DNA from: an uncultured Bryobacteraceae bacterium
Lineage (GTDB): Bacteria > Acidobacteriota > Terriglobia > Bryobacterales > Bryobacteraceae
Length of the DNA stretch: 64,000 nt
Assembly (NCBI GenBank): GCA_938003835.1
Contig: CALKXJ010000001.1
Location: forward strand, 95,513 to 159,512
Reading direction: 5' to 3'
This document shows positions 46,348 to 55,806 of the stretch, one piece after another. Numbering within the stretch: position 1 is the stretch's first letter; every line of letters starts with the position of its first letter. The position numbers and the translations under genes were made by a program. The notes below the pieces were generated by a model that saw nothing but the letters and a program-made list of their open reading frames with translations, ran no database searches and was not told the origin of the DNA.

Positions 46348-46408
46348 TGCTTCCAGCTTAGCAGCGAGCGGCCAGTCCGCCACCGGACACCATCGCCCGG
46401 AGACCGCC

Positions 46409-46669
46409 TCAGGCCTGCGGCTTGCTTGCGCCTCCGATGCGCTGGTGGATCCGCTCCATCAGGCGGCGGTGGACCTCCTCGGGAAGGGGATGCAAGTCGA
46501 CGCCCTTGAAAACTTTCAGCGTCTTTTTCGTCGTATCGAAGACCACCCAGCAGTTCGGGCACTCATTCACGTGGCGTTCCACCTCGCGCCGCAGCTCGGC
46601 GTCTTCGGTTTCGTCCAGGTACTCGTTGAGCGCCGTCAGAAAGTCCTTACAGGTAAGCAAAGATGTCAT
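46409..46669 (-). CDS. Zinc-finger anti-sigma factor (ZAS-type)
   Basis: 86 residues. The ZAS motif HVNECPNC (His-x3-Cys-x2-Cys) lies near residue 33, with an upstream Cys in LLTCKDFL. Such proteins bind their partner ECF sigma factor and release it on a signal, often redox-linked. The gene overlaps the end of the sigma-factor gene by 23 bases, which ties the two as a pair. No membrane helix follows, so it is a soluble anti-sigma factor; the tail (PLPEEVHRRLMERIHQRIGG) is short and helical. Confidence 0.85.
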   Translation of the reverse strand: MTSLLTCKDFLTALNEYLDETEDAELRREVERHVNECPNCWVVFDTTKKTLKVFKGVDLHPLPEEVHRRLMERIHQRIGGASKPQA

Positions 46670-47273
46670 CCCCCTTGCGTTTGAAGAATCGCGTGAGCCG
46701 CTCCCGTAACTGAAGGCGCGCTCGGAGCAGGCGGCTCTTCACCGCGGGAATCGACAGCTCGAGCAGGTTCGCCGTCTCCTCGGTGGAGAGCTCTTCGATG
46801 TCCCGCAGGATAAAGACCGTGCGAAACGCCGGGCGCAGCGAGGCGATCGCTTCATGCAGGATGGCCCGGATCTCCTCCTGCGAGTACTTCTGCTCGGGAT
46901 CGTCCTCCCAGACGGCGATCTCGCGCACCATGGTCTCCTCGCCCGTATCGACGCCCTCGTCGAGCGAGACCGTCTTGTCAGAGCGCCGCTTGCGAAGCTT
47001 CATCAGCGCCTCGTTCACCGCGATGCGCACCAGCCAGGTGTAAAACTTCGAGTTACCCTGAAAGCCGTCGAGGTGGGAATAAGCCTTGAGGAAGGTCTCC
47101 TGGAGCACATCCTCAGCGTCTTCATCGTTATTGGTGATGTTTTTGGCGAGGCGAAAGATTCTGCGTTCGTACTTTTGAACGAGCTGTTCGAAGGCGGAGG
47201 CGTCGCCCTGGCGCGCCCGGGCCACGAGGGCGGCGTCGCCGTTGAGCTCCGCCGCAACGGTGGTCTGTTCCAT
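46647..47273 (-). CDS. ECF-family RNA polymerase sigma factor
   Basis: 208 residues. Region 2 is clear (FEQLVQKYERRIFRLAKNIT, DAEDVLQETFLKAYSHLDGF, FYTWLVRIAVNEALMKLRKR), as is region 4 (SLRPAFRTVFILRDIEELST, ETANLLELSIPAVKSRLLRARLQL split by TEE). The two are joined by an acidic linker of about 40 residues. It directs RNA polymerase to a stress regulon and is held by the downstream zinc-finger anti-sigma factor, which overlaps it by 23 bases. A TATAGT element on the minus strand (47298-47303) lies 24 bases before the ATG. Its target promoters cannot be named from this window. Confidence 0.93.
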   Translation of the reverse strand: MEQTTVAAELNGDAALVARARQGDASAFEQLVQKYERRIFRLAKNITNNDEDAEDVLQETFLKAYSHLDGFQGNSKFYTWLVRIAVNEALMKLRKRRSDKTVSLDEGVDTGEETMVREIAVWEDDPEQKYSQEEIRAILHEAIASLRPAFRTVFILRDIEELSTEETANLLELSIPAVKSRLLRARLQLRERLTRFFKRKGDDIFAYL

Positions 47274-47339
47274 CGGAGGCGGGAAAACCCTGTCTCTACT
47301 ATAGCAACGGGCATGCTAGGCTAGAATTCCCGACCCCTT

Positions 47340-49280
47340 ATGAGTGAGATCACCGTAACGCTTCCCGACGGCCGCCGCGAACAGGTGCCCGCCGGCACCA
47401 CGCCGCTCGAGATCGCGCGAAAGCTCGGGCGGAAGCTGGCCGAGGAAGCGGTCGTGGCGCGCGTCAACGGCGAACTGTACGACCTGACCCGGCCGCTCAC
47501 CAGCGACGCCACGCTCGAGATTCTCACCCCCAAGGATCCCGAAGCGCTGGAGGTCTACCGCCATTCGACGGCCCACCTGATGGCCGCCGCCGTGCTCGAG
47601 CTATTTCCGGGAACCAAGCTGGGCATCGGCCCGGCAACTGAAACCGGCTTTTTTTACGACTTTCAGCGCGACGAGCCTTTCACACCCGAGGATCTCGAGA
47701 AGATCGAGGCCAAGATGTGGGAGCTCCAGAAGCAGGATCTCCCCTACGAGCGCATCCTCACGCCCAAGAGCGAGGGGCTCAAGAAGTACGCCGAGATGGG
47801 CGAGCACATGAAGTGCGAGCTCATCGAAGAGAAGGCCGGCGACGTCTTCACCGAGTACACGCTCGGGCCGCGTTTTGTCGACTTCTGCCGCGGACCCCAT
47901 GTGCCATCGACCTCGCGCATCAAGGCCTTCAAGCTGCTTTCGGTCGCCGGCGCCTACTGGAAGGGCGACGAACGCAACCACCAGATGCAGCGCATCTATG
48001 GGACCTCGTTCTTCACCCACCAGGAGCTCGAAACCTATCTCAAACAGCTTGATGAGGCTAAGAAGCGCGACCACCGCAAGCTCGGCCAGGAACTGGATCT
48101 GTTCAGTATCCAGGAGCTGGCCGGTCCGGGTTTGATCTTCTTCCACCCCAAGGGCGCCCTGGTGCGCAAGATCATGGAGGACTGGATGCGCGAACAGTAT
48201 CTGGCGCGCGGCTACTCCTTAGTCTTTACGCCGCATGTGGCGCGCGCCGAGCTGTGGAAGACCTCCGGCCACTACAACTTTTACGCCGAGAACATGTTCA
48301 GGCGGATGGAGCTGGACGATGCCGAGTACCAGCTCAAGCCGATGAACTGCCCGTTCCACATCCTGATTTACAAGGACCGGCAGCGCAGCTACCGCGACCT
48401 GCCGATCCGCTACGGCGAACTCGGCACCGTCTACCGTTACGAGCGCTCGGGTGTGATGCACGGGCTGCTGCGCGTGCGCGGCTTCACCCAGGACGACGCG
48501 CACATCTTCTGCACGCCGGAGCAGATCGAGGACGAGGTGGTGGGCTGCCTGGATTTCGCGCTCGACGTGCTGCGCACCTTTGGCTTCGAGGATTACAAGG
48601 CGGAGCTCTCCACCTGGGACGGCGGCGCCAGCGGAAAATACGACGGCGAACCGGCGCAGTGGGAGCTGGCCGAGCGGGCGCTCAAGAATGCCGTCGCGCG
48701 CCTTTCGATGGAGGCGAAGGTGGTCCCCGACGAGGCCGCCTTCTATGGCCCGAAGATCGACGTCAAGCTGGTGGACGCCATCGGCCGCACCTGGCAGCTT
48801 TCGACCATTCAATTCGACTTCACCTTGCCGCGGCGCTTCGAGCTCGAATACATCGGCGAGGACGGCAAGCCGCACCAGCCGCTGATGGTTCACCGGGCGC
48901 TGTTCGGCTCGGTGGAGCGCTTCTTCGGCATTCTGCTGGAACACTACGCGGGCGCCTTCCCGGTGTGGCTGGCGCCGGTGCAGGTTGTCGTTCTGCCGAT
49001 TACCGATCGGCACGTCGACTACGGCCACCAGGTTCTAGCGCGCCTGAAGGCCGCGGGCGTGCGCGCTCACCTGGACGACCGAAAGGAGAAGGTCAACCTG
49101 AAGATCCGGGAGGCGCAGCTACAAAAGGTGCCCTACATGCTGGTGGTGGGCGACCGTGAAGCCGCCTCCGGGACGGTGGCGGTGCGCAACCGCCGCCACG
49201 GCGACCTGGGCACGAAATCCATCGAGGAGTTCCTGGCCGATCTTGGCCGGCTCATCGCCGAGAAGACCCCGCAGGAGTGA
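47340..49280 (+). CDS. thrS: Threonyl-tRNA synthetase
   Basis: 646 residues, normal for bacterial ThrRS. The N-terminal TGS domain ([20 protein letters not shown]) is followed by the editing domain with [15 protein letters not shown] and [16 protein letters not shown]. The class II core has [31 protein letters not shown] in the form [11 protein letters not shown] (zinc Cys), [33 protein letters not shown], and [21 protein letters not shown]. The C-terminal anticodon-binding domain has [13 protein letters not shown]. It charges tRNA-Thr in the cytoplasm. A TAGAAT element at 47322-47327 ends 12 bases before the ATG, so the leader is very short. No T-box leader is present, as expected outside Firmicutes. 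Confidence 0.97.
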   Translation: MSEITVTLPDGRREQVPAGTTPLEIARKLGRKLAEEAVVARVNGELYDLTRPLTSDATLEILTPKDPEALEVYRHSTAHLMAAAVLELFPGTKLGIGPATETGFFYDFQRDEPFTPEDLEKIEAKMWELQKQDLPYERILTPKSEGLKKYAEMGEHMKCELIEEKAGDVFTEYTLGPRFVDFCRGPHVPSTSRIKAFKLLSVAGAYWKGDERNHQMQRIYGTSFFTHQELETYLKQLDEAKKRDHRKLGQELDLFSIQELAGPGLIFFHPKGALVRKIMEDWMREQYLARGYSLVFTPHVARAELWKTSGHYNFYAENMFRRMELDDAEYQLKPMNCPFHILIYKDRQRSYRDLPIRYGELGTVYRYERSGVMHGLLRVRGFTQDDAHIFCTPEQIEDEVVGCLDFALDVLRTFGFEDYKAELSTWDGGASGKYDGEPAQWELAERALKNAVARLSMEAKVVPDEAAFYGPKIDVKLVDAIGRTWQLSTIQFDFTLPRRFELEYIGEDGKPHQPLMVHRALFGSVERFFGILLEHYAGAFPVWLAPVQVVVLPITDRHVDYGHQVLARLKAAGVRAHLDDRKEKVNLKIREAQLQKVPYMLVVGDREAASGTVAVRNRRHGDLGTKSIEEFLADLGRLIAEKTPQE

Positions 49281-50251
49281 GCCTCCGGCCCGCTAAAATA
49301 AGAGCTTTGGCAGCGCCGCTCGGCCCTCCCACCCTGCTCGTTCGAGCCCTACGCAAAGCCTATCGCGACGTCGTCGCCGTCGACGGCATCGATCTGGAGG
49401 TCTGGCCCGGCGAATGCTTCGGCCTGCTGGGTCCGAACGGTGCGGGCAAGACGACGACAATCGAGATTTGCGAAGGCCTGCTCGAGCCCGACGGCGGCAC
49501 GGTCGAGCTGCTCGGCCTCACGTGGGCCGGCCATGCCGCCGAGTTGCGCCAGCGGCTCGGCGTCCAGCTTCAGGACACCCAGCTCTCGGAGAAGCTCACC
49601 GTTGAGGAGACCGTGCGGCTGTTCCGGAGTTTTTATCGCCGCGGGCCCTCCGTCGAGGAGGTGATCCGAATGGTGCAGCTGGAGGAGAAACGGAAGGCAA
49701 GGGTCGGAGCGCTTTCGGGCGGCCAAAAGCAGCGGCTGGCGATGGCCTGTGCGCTGGTCGGGGATCCGGACCTGCTGTTCCTGGACGAACCGACCACGGG
49801 CCTGGATCCGCAGGCGCGGCTTCAGCTCTGGGAGCTGATCAGCCGGCTCAAATGCGAGGGCCGCACCGTGATCCTCACCACGCATTACATGGAGGAGGCC
49901 GAGCGGTTGTGCGACCGCGTGGGAATTATCGACCGCGGCCGCATCATCGCGCTTGGCACGCCGGCGGAGCTCGTCGGCCGGCTTGGTGCGGGCCACGTCG
50001 TCGAATTCGCCGTCGACGGCGCACAGCCGGCGCTCGCGCCCGCCGAGCTTGAGAGGATCGAGGGTGTCGTCGCGGCGCGCCGCGTCGATTCGAGCTACCA
50101 GCTCCGGGTCGGTGAGCTGCACCGGACGGTGCCGGCGCTGCTCGAAGAGTTGCGGCGCCGCGGCCTGGCGGTCACCGAGCTGCGTACCCATTCGGCCTCG
50201 CTCGCGGACGTCTTTGTGGCGCTGACCGGGAGGCACCTGCGCGATGAGTGA
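49277..50251 (+). CDS. ABC transporter ATP-binding protein (ABC-2 type exporter)
   Basis: Up to 324 residues. It has Walker A ([17 protein letters not shown]), a Q-loop ([14 protein letters not shown]), the signature ([17 protein letters not shown]), Walker B ([14 protein letters not shown]) and the H-loop ([17 protein letters not shown]). A C-terminal extension of about 90 residues is typical of CcmA/drug-type exporters. The GTG at 49277 overlaps the thrS stop (GTGA), but its AGGAG is directly adjacent with no spacing. The in-frame TTG at 49307 lies seven bases after TAAAAT (49294-49299) and may be the true, leaderless start; it would remove ten residues. It overlaps the permease gene by eight bases. 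Substrate unknown. Confidence 0.92.
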   Translation: MSLRPAKIRALAAPLGPPTLLVRALRKAYRDVVAVDGIDLEVWPGECFGLLGPNGAGKTTTIEICEGLLEPDGGTVELLGLTWAGHAAELRQRLGVQLQDTQLSEKLTVEETVRLFRSFYRRGPSVEEVIRMVQLEEKRKARVGALSGGQKQRLAMACALVGDPDLLFLDEPTTGLDPQARLQLWELISRLKCEGRTVILTTHYMEEAERLCDRVGIIDRGRIIALGTPAELVGRLGAGHVVEFAVDGAQPALAPAELERIEGVVAARRVDSSYQLRVGELHRTVPALLEELRRRGLAVTELRTHSASLADVFVALTGRHLRDE

Positions 50252-51323
50252 GACGCTGGTTTCTGCTCCTGCGGGCCGCCGCCGGGAACGCTTCCTGCTG
50301 CTGCCGCCCTCGCTCGTCGAGCTGACGCTCGTGCGTTTCCGCGAGTTCTGGCGCGAGCCGGAGGCGGTCTTCTGGGTCTTTATCTTCCCCATCCTGCTGG
50401 CGGCCGGTCTGGGAATCGCCTTTGAAAGCCGGCCGGCGGAGCGGCTGCGGATTGCGGCGTCCGACGTAGCGCTGGCCCAGAGGCTGGCCATCGAACCGTC
50501 TCTCACCGTCGAGGTGATGACTCCGGCCGCCGCCGAGCAGGCGCTGCGGAGGGGACGGATTCTGCTCTATGCGAGCCGGGATGCCGCCGGCGCGCTCCGG
50601 CTCCGCTACGACGAGAATGTCGCCGAGGCGCGCGCCGCCCGGCTGTTGGCTGAACGCGCCGCCGAGCGTGCCGCCGGCGCGCGCGAGCTCGTGCCGGTCG
50701 CCGAAGATGTGGTGCGCGAACCCGGCTCGCGCTACATCGACTTCCTCATTCCCGGCCTGCTCGGCCTGAACCTGATGGGCAGCGGCATGTGGGGCATCGG
50801 CTTCGCCATCGTCGACGCGCGGCGCAAGAAGCTGCTCAAACGCCTGCTGGCTTCGCCGATGTCGCGCACCGAGTATCTGCTCTCGTTTCTGCTCTCGCGC
50901 CTGGCGCTGCTGCTCGTCGAGGTCTTCGCTCTGCTCGGCTTTGGGGTGTGGATCTTCGGCGTGCCGGTGCGCGGCGCCCTCTGGGAACTGCTGGCGATCT
51001 GCGTGCTGGCCTCGCTGACCTTCACCTCGCTGGGACTGCTGATCGCCTCGCGGGCGCGCACCATCGAGGCCGCCAGCGGGCTGATGAACTTCGTGATGCT
51101 GCCCATGTGGGTCTTCTCCGGCGTCTTCTTCTCCTCGGAGCGCTTTCCCGACGCGATGCAGCCCTTCATCCGGCTGCTGCCGCTGACGGCGGTGAACGAG
51201 GCGTTGCGCCGCAACATGCTGGAAGGGGCGCCGCTTGTTTCGCTCGGCCCGCAGGCGGCCGTCATCGCCTCCTGGCTCGTGATAAGCTTTATCACCGCGT
51301 TGCGCCTGTTCCGCTGGCGATAG
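50244..51323 (+). CDS. ABC-2 type transporter permease
   Basis: 359 residues. An N-terminal membrane helix (VFWVFIFPILLAAGLGIAF) is followed by a periplasmic domain of about 100 residues. Then come five or six helices, including YIDFLIPGLLGLNLMGSGMW, LLVEVFALLGFGVWIFGV, LLAICVLASLTFTSLGLL, and FVMLPMWVFSGVFFSSERFP, the ABC-2 conserved segment. It pairs with the ATPase just upstream (eight-base overlap) to export an unknown substrate. The periplasmic loop is rich in Ala and Arg. The gene ends before a 161-base gap that contains a small hairpin (arms 51342-51346 and 51353-51357) and a possible TAAGAT -10 at 51376-51381 for the next gene. Confidence 0.88.
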   Translation: MSETLVSAPAGRRRERFLLLPPSLVELTLVRFREFWREPEAVFWVFIFPILLAAGLGIAFESRPAERLRIAASDVALAQRLAIEPSLTVEVMTPAAAEQALRRGRILLYASRDAAGALRLRYDENVAEARAARLLAERAAERAAGARELVPVAEDVVREPGSRYIDFLIPGLLGLNLMGSGMWGIGFAIVDARRKKLLKRLLASPMSRTEYLLSFLLSRLALLLVEVFALLGFGVWIFGVPVRGALWELLAICVLASLTFTSLGLLIASRARTIEAASGLMNFVMLPMWVFSGVFFSSERFPDAMQPFIRLLPLTAVNEALRRNMLEGAPLVSLGPQAAVIASWLVISFITALRLFRWR

Positions 51324-51484
51324 GACGGAGGCGGCCCTTAACGGACCTGTTCGTCCGGAACCGGAGGGATTGGCGTAAGATGACTCTAGACGGTTGACCG
51401 GCGGGATGCGGCCCGGCGGCCGGCCGTCGATGGCACCGTTCTTTTCTTGAGAAGCGCGCACGAGTCGATCGACGAGGAGGACCT

Positions 51485-52342
51485 ATGAAGACTCAGCTCA
51501 AGGATGCGCGGGCCGAGGCGTGGATGGTGCTCGCGATGTTTCTGGTGGTCTCAACCGTGGCGTGCGGCCCGGCGGCGCCGCCGCCCCCGGCGCCGGGAAC
51601 GCCCGAGTTCAAGTGGCTCCGGGCGCAGGAGGCATTCAAAGCGGGCGACTATGACCGCGCTACGGACCTGCTGGTCGAAGTGGCCGAGAGCGACAACGAG
51701 CTGGCGGCCAAGGCCCAGCCCTGGGCGCTCGTCACCTCCATCGGGCTGGCTCGGGCCTACATGGAGCTGGCCGACAAGCTGAACGAGGGCGCCGATCGAA
51801 ACCGTAAGGACCCGGCTGCTTTCCGGCGCGTCGCCAATGAGTACAAGGTCAAAGCCCGCAACACCGCCTGGCAGTATGCGCGCGTGGCCTACCGCTTTAT
51901 CAACACCAACAAGGACAAGGAAGTGACGCTCGCGATGGAGCTGCCGGAGGCGTCCTTCGACGATCCGGTGCAGTACAAGAAGCTCGCCGTCGGCCAGATG
52001 ATCCCTGAGGGTGAGATCCTCGCCATGCAACGAGAAGTAGTCCGGCGAGAGATCCTGCGATCCGGCGCCCAGGCGGTGAACGCGCCCAAGGACCCCGCGA
52101 AGGCGCGGGCGGCATTTGCGGGTGGGGAGGCCAAGATCGCCGGCCCGGTCTTCCTGCTGGCCGTGGCCAACGGTCTCTATGACGTCGGGGAGATGTTTGG
52201 TCCCAAGAAGCTCGACCAGCCGCACCGGCTCAAGGACGTCTATGACAGCGCGGAAGCCGCACTGGCTCTGATCAAGGACAACAAGGACGCTAAGGAGCTC
52301 CTGAAGAAGGTGGCGGCGGCCCGGAAAAAGGCAAAGGTCTAG
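51485..52342 (+). CDS. Putative lipoprotein with TPR-like N-terminal helices, unknown function
   Basis: 285 residues; GAGGAGGA lies a few bases before the ATG. A hydrophobic N-terminus (AWMVLAMFLVVSTVACGP) ends in a Cys that could be lipidated, though the lipobox TVAC is not ideal. A Pro-rich linker follows, then an all-helical body beginning with FKWLRAQEAFKAGDYDRATD, which looks like a TPR helix pair. Later helices contain NTAWQYARVAYRFINT and VFLLAVANGLYDVGEMFG, and the C-terminus is Lys-rich. The protein is probably periplasmic and membrane-anchored. I do not recognise a named family. It stands 24 bases before the DUF6259 gene and may be co-transcribed with it. Confidence 0.75.
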   Translation: MKTQLKDARAEAWMVLAMFLVVSTVACGPAAPPPPAPGTPEFKWLRAQEAFKAGDYDRATDLLVEVAESDNELAAKAQPWALVTSIGLARAYMELADKLNEGADRNRKDPAAFRRVANEYKVKARNTAWQYARVAYRFINTNKDKEVTLAMELPEASFDDPVQYKKLAVGQMIPEGEILAMQREVVRREILRSGAQAVNAPKDPAKARAAFAGGEAKIAGPVFLLAVANGLYDVGEMFGPKKLDQPHRLKDVYDSAEAALALIKDNKDAKELLKKVAAARKKAKV

Positions 52343-52366
52343 GCAGGCTGCGGTGTCCTGGCCGCC

Positions 52367-54526
52367 ATGACCAACCGAATCATTCTGGCTCTGCTCGTGG
52401 CGGCGGGGCTCGGGGCGGCCCAAACGGCCGAGCCGGTCGATCCTGCGCGCGGACTGGTTCTCGCCAACGATCACGTCCGCCTGGTGTTCGAGCCCGGCGG
52501 CCTGGGCCTGAGCGAGCTGGTCGATCTCGCCACCGGCCGCAATCATCTGGCGGCGACGGGCGGCAAACGCCTGCTCTGGCAGCTCACTCTCGGCCGCGGC
52601 ACCCTGACGCGCACCGCCGACAACAACTACCGGCCCGCTACCTACGCGCGCCTCGAGGCGCTCCCCGGCGGCGTCCGCCGTGCGGTGATGGAGTGGAACG
52701 ACTTGCGGTGGTGGCTCGAGGACAAGGCGCTCACGGTCCGCGTCACGGTCGAGCTCGCGCGCGATTCGGGCATCGCCCTCTGGCGCCTGTTCGTCGAGAA
52801 CCACAGCGACTACTGGGGAATCTCGAGCGTCGCCTTTCCGGCCGTCAGCGGGTTCCCCGCCGCGGGCGCCTACGACATCGCGCGTCCGGTCTTCGCCAGC
52901 GGCGGGCAGCTTCTCAAAGGGTGGCGCGAGCGCATCCGCGGGCGCCACCCCTCGGGCTCCTGGCCCATGCAGTTCTGTTCGCTCCACGACGGGAAAAATT
53001 CGCTCTATCTCGGCACGCGCGATTCCGAGGGCCGCGCCAAGGATTTCCTCATCGAGCCGGGCGTCCAGCTCGCCGTCGTGCACTTCCCGGAAAACATGGG
53101 CCAGGCCGGCTCGGACTGGCCGGACTGGTACGCCGTGGAGTTCGGAACTTACCAGGGAGGCTGGGTGGCCGCGGCACGGCACTACCGCAACTGGGCCCTT
53201 CAACAGAAATGGGCGTCGGCGGGCAGGCTATCCCGGCGCAGCGTGCCCCGCCTGGCGCGAGAGGCGGCCTTCTGGGTTTGCGAAAGCTGGTTATGGAAGG
53301 ACACCCCGGGAAGCGCTCCGCCTACCGACATGGCCCAGTGGGTGCAGCACCGGCCGGCCGCCGCGGGCGAGGAGGCCGACCCGCACGAGCTGAACGCGCC
53401 GCTCATCGCCGCTCAGGAGCAGATGGGCGTGCCCACCGCCCTGCACTGGTACAACTGGCACCACATGCCGTTCGACAACCTCTACCCGCACTTCCTGCCG
53501 GCCAAGGAGGGCTTCAAGGAGCGCGTGGCCGAGCTGGTTTCTCGCGGCATCCTGGTGATGCCCTATATCAACGGCACCAGTGCGGACATGAATATCCCCG
53601 ATTGGGAGAAGTTCGCCCCGAGCGCCATCGTCGACGAAGCGGGCGGCTTCCGCCATCACCTGTATTCGGAGGCCGCCGGGCGCCTGCTGTCGATGTGCCC
53701 CTCTCAGATCTTCTGGCGGGACACCATCGCCCGGCTGGTGGAGCGCCTGGTGAGCGAGTACGGCGTCAACGGGGTCTACGTCGACCAGATCTCGGCCATG
53801 GAGCACGAGCTGTGCTTCAACGCCCGCCACGGCCACCCGCTCGGCGGGGGCCGCTACTGGGCCGACGGCAACCGCGAACTTTTGCGCAAGGTCCGCAACG
53901 TGGCCGAGCGGGCGGGCCGCCAGATCACCATCACGAGCGAGGGGGCCGACGAGCTGTTTCTGGATCTGGTGGACGCCAATCTCACCTGGGCGCAGCCGTC
54001 GGACCGCGAGATCCCGCTCATGCAGGTTGTCTACAGCGGCTACACGCTGTTTTTCGGCAGCCCGTGCGACTACAACCAGAGCGACCGTTTCTTCCGCTAT
54101 GCCCAGGGCCAGGCCCTCATCGACGGCCGCCAGAACGGGTGGATGAACCTGCGCCTGTTCGAGCCCGGCCATGAGGCCAAGGTGAATTATCTGAAGCTCT
54201 GCGCTCAGACCCGGGCCGGCTACGGCAAGTACCTCACCTACGGCCGGCTGCTCGAGCCGGTCGAGCCGCTCGATCCGGTGCCGCGGTTCACCGAGGACGT
54301 CTTCGGCTGGAACCAGAAATATCGCGGCTCGGCCCCGATGGCCGAAGGGCGCTTGTGGCAGGCCGAGGACGGCGCGCTGGCCGTCTTTCTGGCCAACTAT
54401 GGCGACGAAGCCTTGCGGTTCCGCTTCCGGGTCGAACCGGCACAGTTCGGCGCCAAAGGCGCGGCGGTCGAACGCGTGGAGGTCCTTGATCCCGCCTCGG
54501 TCAAAGTCGTCGAGCTCGGCCGCTGA
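52367..54526 (+). CDS. Secreted DUF6259-type glycosidase-like protein
   Basis: 719 residues with a signal peptide (IILALLVAAGLGAAQ). The N-terminal beta-sandwich domain (LANDHVRLVFEPGGLGLSEL to WRLFVENHSDYWGISSVAFP) is followed by a TIM-barrel-like region. That region has TALHWYNWHHMPFDNLYPHF, ILVMPYINGTSADMNIPDW, YGVNGVYVDQISAMEHELC with an Asp at a strand end, and ITITSEGADELFLDLVDANL with a Glu at another. A small C-terminal beta domain ends the protein. The architecture matches DUF6259 proteins, thought to be glycosidases related to GH36/GH101-type enzymes; the YVDQ Asp and SEG Glu are the candidate catalytic pair by inference. No clear ribosome-binding site is seen at the ATG, so it may be translated from the upstream lipoprotein transcript. 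Confidence 0.75.
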   Translation: MTNRIILALLVAAGLGAAQTAEPVDPARGLVLANDHVRLVFEPGGLGLSELVDLATGRNHLAATGGKRLLWQLTLGRGTLTRTADNNYRPATYARLEALPGGVRRAVMEWNDLRWWLEDKALTVRVTVELARDSGIALWRLFVENHSDYWGISSVAFPAVSGFPAAGAYDIARPVFASGGQLLKGWRERIRGRHPSGSWPMQFCSLHDGKNSLYLGTRDSEGRAKDFLIEPGVQLAVVHFPENMGQAGSDWPDWYAVEFGTYQGGWVAAARHYRNWALQQKWASAGRLSRRSVPRLAREAAFWVCESWLWKDTPGSAPPTDMAQWVQHRPAAAGEEADPHELNAPLIAAQEQMGVPTALHWYNWHHMPFDNLYPHFLPAKEGFKERVAELVSRGILVMPYINGTSADMNIPDWEKFAPSAIVDEAGGFRHHLYSEAAGRLLSMCPSQIFWRDTIARLVERLVSEYGVNGVYVDQISAMEHELCFNARHGHPLGGGRYWADGNRELLRKVRNVAERAGRQITITSEGADELFLDLVDANLTWAQPSDREIPLMQVVYSGYTLFFGSPCDYNQSDRFFRYAQGQALIDGRQNGWMNLRLFEPGHEAKVNYLKLCAQTRAGYGKYLTYGRLLEPVEPLDPVPRFTEDVFGWNQKYRGSAPMAEGRLWQAEDGALAVFLANYGDEALRFRFRVEPAQFGAKGAAVERVEVLDPASVKVVELGR

Positions 54527-54699
54527 GGTTTGCCGTCCGGCTGTGATAAGCTAAGAGCACCCTTTTTCTTGAGGGGCGAAATCTCCACCGCGAGGGGCGG
54601 GGATGCCGGCGCGGCCAGAGTCCGTCAACCATCCCGTTAGCCTCATGCAGGAAGAGCTTTCGCACGGGTTCATCCGCAATGACCGAGGTAGCTAGAGTG
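54527..54699. other. Intergenic stretch before the cytochrome gene
   Basis: 173 bases with a T-rich run at 54563-54570 that could aid termination of the preceding gene and a possible -10-like GATAAG/TAAGCT near 54545-54552. No open frame with protein features and no strong hairpin was seen. Confidence 0.35.
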
Positions 54700-55806
54700 A
54701 TGTGGACAGTGAAAGTTTTCTGCGGCCTGATCTTTCTGGCGTCGGCCAGTTTGGCGGCCATGCTTCCGGGAGATGCCAGGGAAGGCGCCCGCCTGTTCAG
54801 CAGTCAGCGGTGTGTCGCCTGTCACAGCTTCAACGGGCAGGGCGGCAAGACCGCACCCGATCTGGCGCGCAAGCCCGAGGGCCGGTACACGCCCTCGCTG
54901 CTGGCGGCGACGCTCTGGAACCACGCGCCCGAGATGTGGTCGGCCATGGAGCAGGCGCGGGTGCGCCGGCCGCAGCTCACCGTGCAGCAGTCGGCCGATC
55001 TGTTCGCCTACTTCTACACCGCGCGCTACTTCGAGCAAGCGGGCGATGCCGGGCGCGGCAAGCAAGTGTTCGCTTCCAAAGGCTGCAACGGCTGTCACGG
55101 AGAGACCTCGGGCGGTGCTGCGGGCGCGCCCCCGATCAGCAAGTGGGAGTCGCTGGCCGACCCGATCGAGCTGGCCCGCGCCATGTGGAATCATGCGCCG
55201 AAGATGCTCGCGGCCATGGGATCGAAGGCGAGCTGGCCTCAGCTTTCGGCGCAGGAGATGACCGACCTGCTCGTCTTTGTGCAGAATCTGCCCGCCACCA
55301 AGCGGGCGCGCCGCGAGCGACGCTTCGCCCCGGCTTCGGCGGCGACGGGCGAGCTGCTGTTTCGGGAGAAAGGCTGCGCCGGCTGCCACACGGGCGCGCA
55401 GGCGCTCACCGGACGCCTGAGCGGGCAGACGCTGGCCGGCCTGGCGGCGGCGATGTGGAACCACGCGCCCCAGATGCGCGATCGCGCGCAGGAGCTGCGT
55501 CCCGAGGAGATGACCCGCCTGGTGGGTTATCTGTGGTCGATCCAGTACTTCGACAATGCCGGGGACCCGGCCAAAGGCGCCCAGGTCGTTCAGGAGAAGC
55601 GCTGCGCCTCCTGCCACGGTGTCGAGGGGAGCGGCGCTCCTGCCTTCCGGCAGCTCGCCGGCGAGCTCGACGCGACGGCCTTCATCTCGGCGGTCTGGCG
55701 TCACGGCCCGGAGATGCTCGAGCAGATGAGGAAGCAGGGGATCGCCTGGCCGCGGTTCTCCGGCGACGAACTGGCGCACCTGATCGCCTATATCAACTCG
55801 CTGTAG
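54700..55806 (+). CDS. Four-haem c-type cytochrome made of four tandem cytochrome c domains
   Basis: 368 residues from ATG 54700, which gives a clean signal peptide (MWTVKVFCGLIFLASASLAA); an ATG at 54679 would add seven residues. Four CxxCH haem sites are visible: CVACH, CNGCH, CAGCH and CASCH, spaced by roughly 80-100 residues. Each is followed by a copy of WNHAPxM or, in the last unit, WRHGPEM, whose Met is the likely sixth haem ligand, and then by a helix such as LFAYFYTARYFEQAGD. The protein is therefore a fourfold repeat of one mono-haem cytochrome c domain. It should be exported and carry electrons in the periplasm. Its partners are unknown; no oxidase or dehydrogenase gene lies beside it. 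It overlaps the convergent uracil-DNA glycosylase gene by 14 bases. Confidence 0.9.
   Translation: MWTVKVFCGLIFLASASLAAMLPGDAREGARLFSSQRCVACHSFNGQGGKTAPDLARKPEGRYTPSLLAATLWNHAPEMWSAMEQARVRRPQLTVQQSADLFAYFYTARYFEQAGDAGRGKQVFASKGCNGCHGETSGGAAGAPPISKWESLADPIELARAMWNHAPKMLAAMGSKASWPQLSAQEMTDLLVFVQNLPATKRARRERRFAPASAATGELLFREKGCAGCHTGAQALTGRLSGQTLAGLAAAMWNHAPQMRDRAQELRPEEMTRLVGYLWSIQYFDNAGDPAKGAQVVQEKRCASCHGVEGSGAPAFRQLAGELDATAFISAVWRHGPEMLEQMRKQGIAWPRFSGDELAHLIAYINSL

Noticed and set aside
51279..51295. Perfect inverted repeat GTGATAA-GCT-TTATCAC
   Set aside because: It lies inside the permease coding sequence (Leu-Val-Ile-Ser-Phe-Ile-Thr), far from any start. GTGATAAGCT recurs at 54543 only as a half-site, so a regulatory role is not supported.
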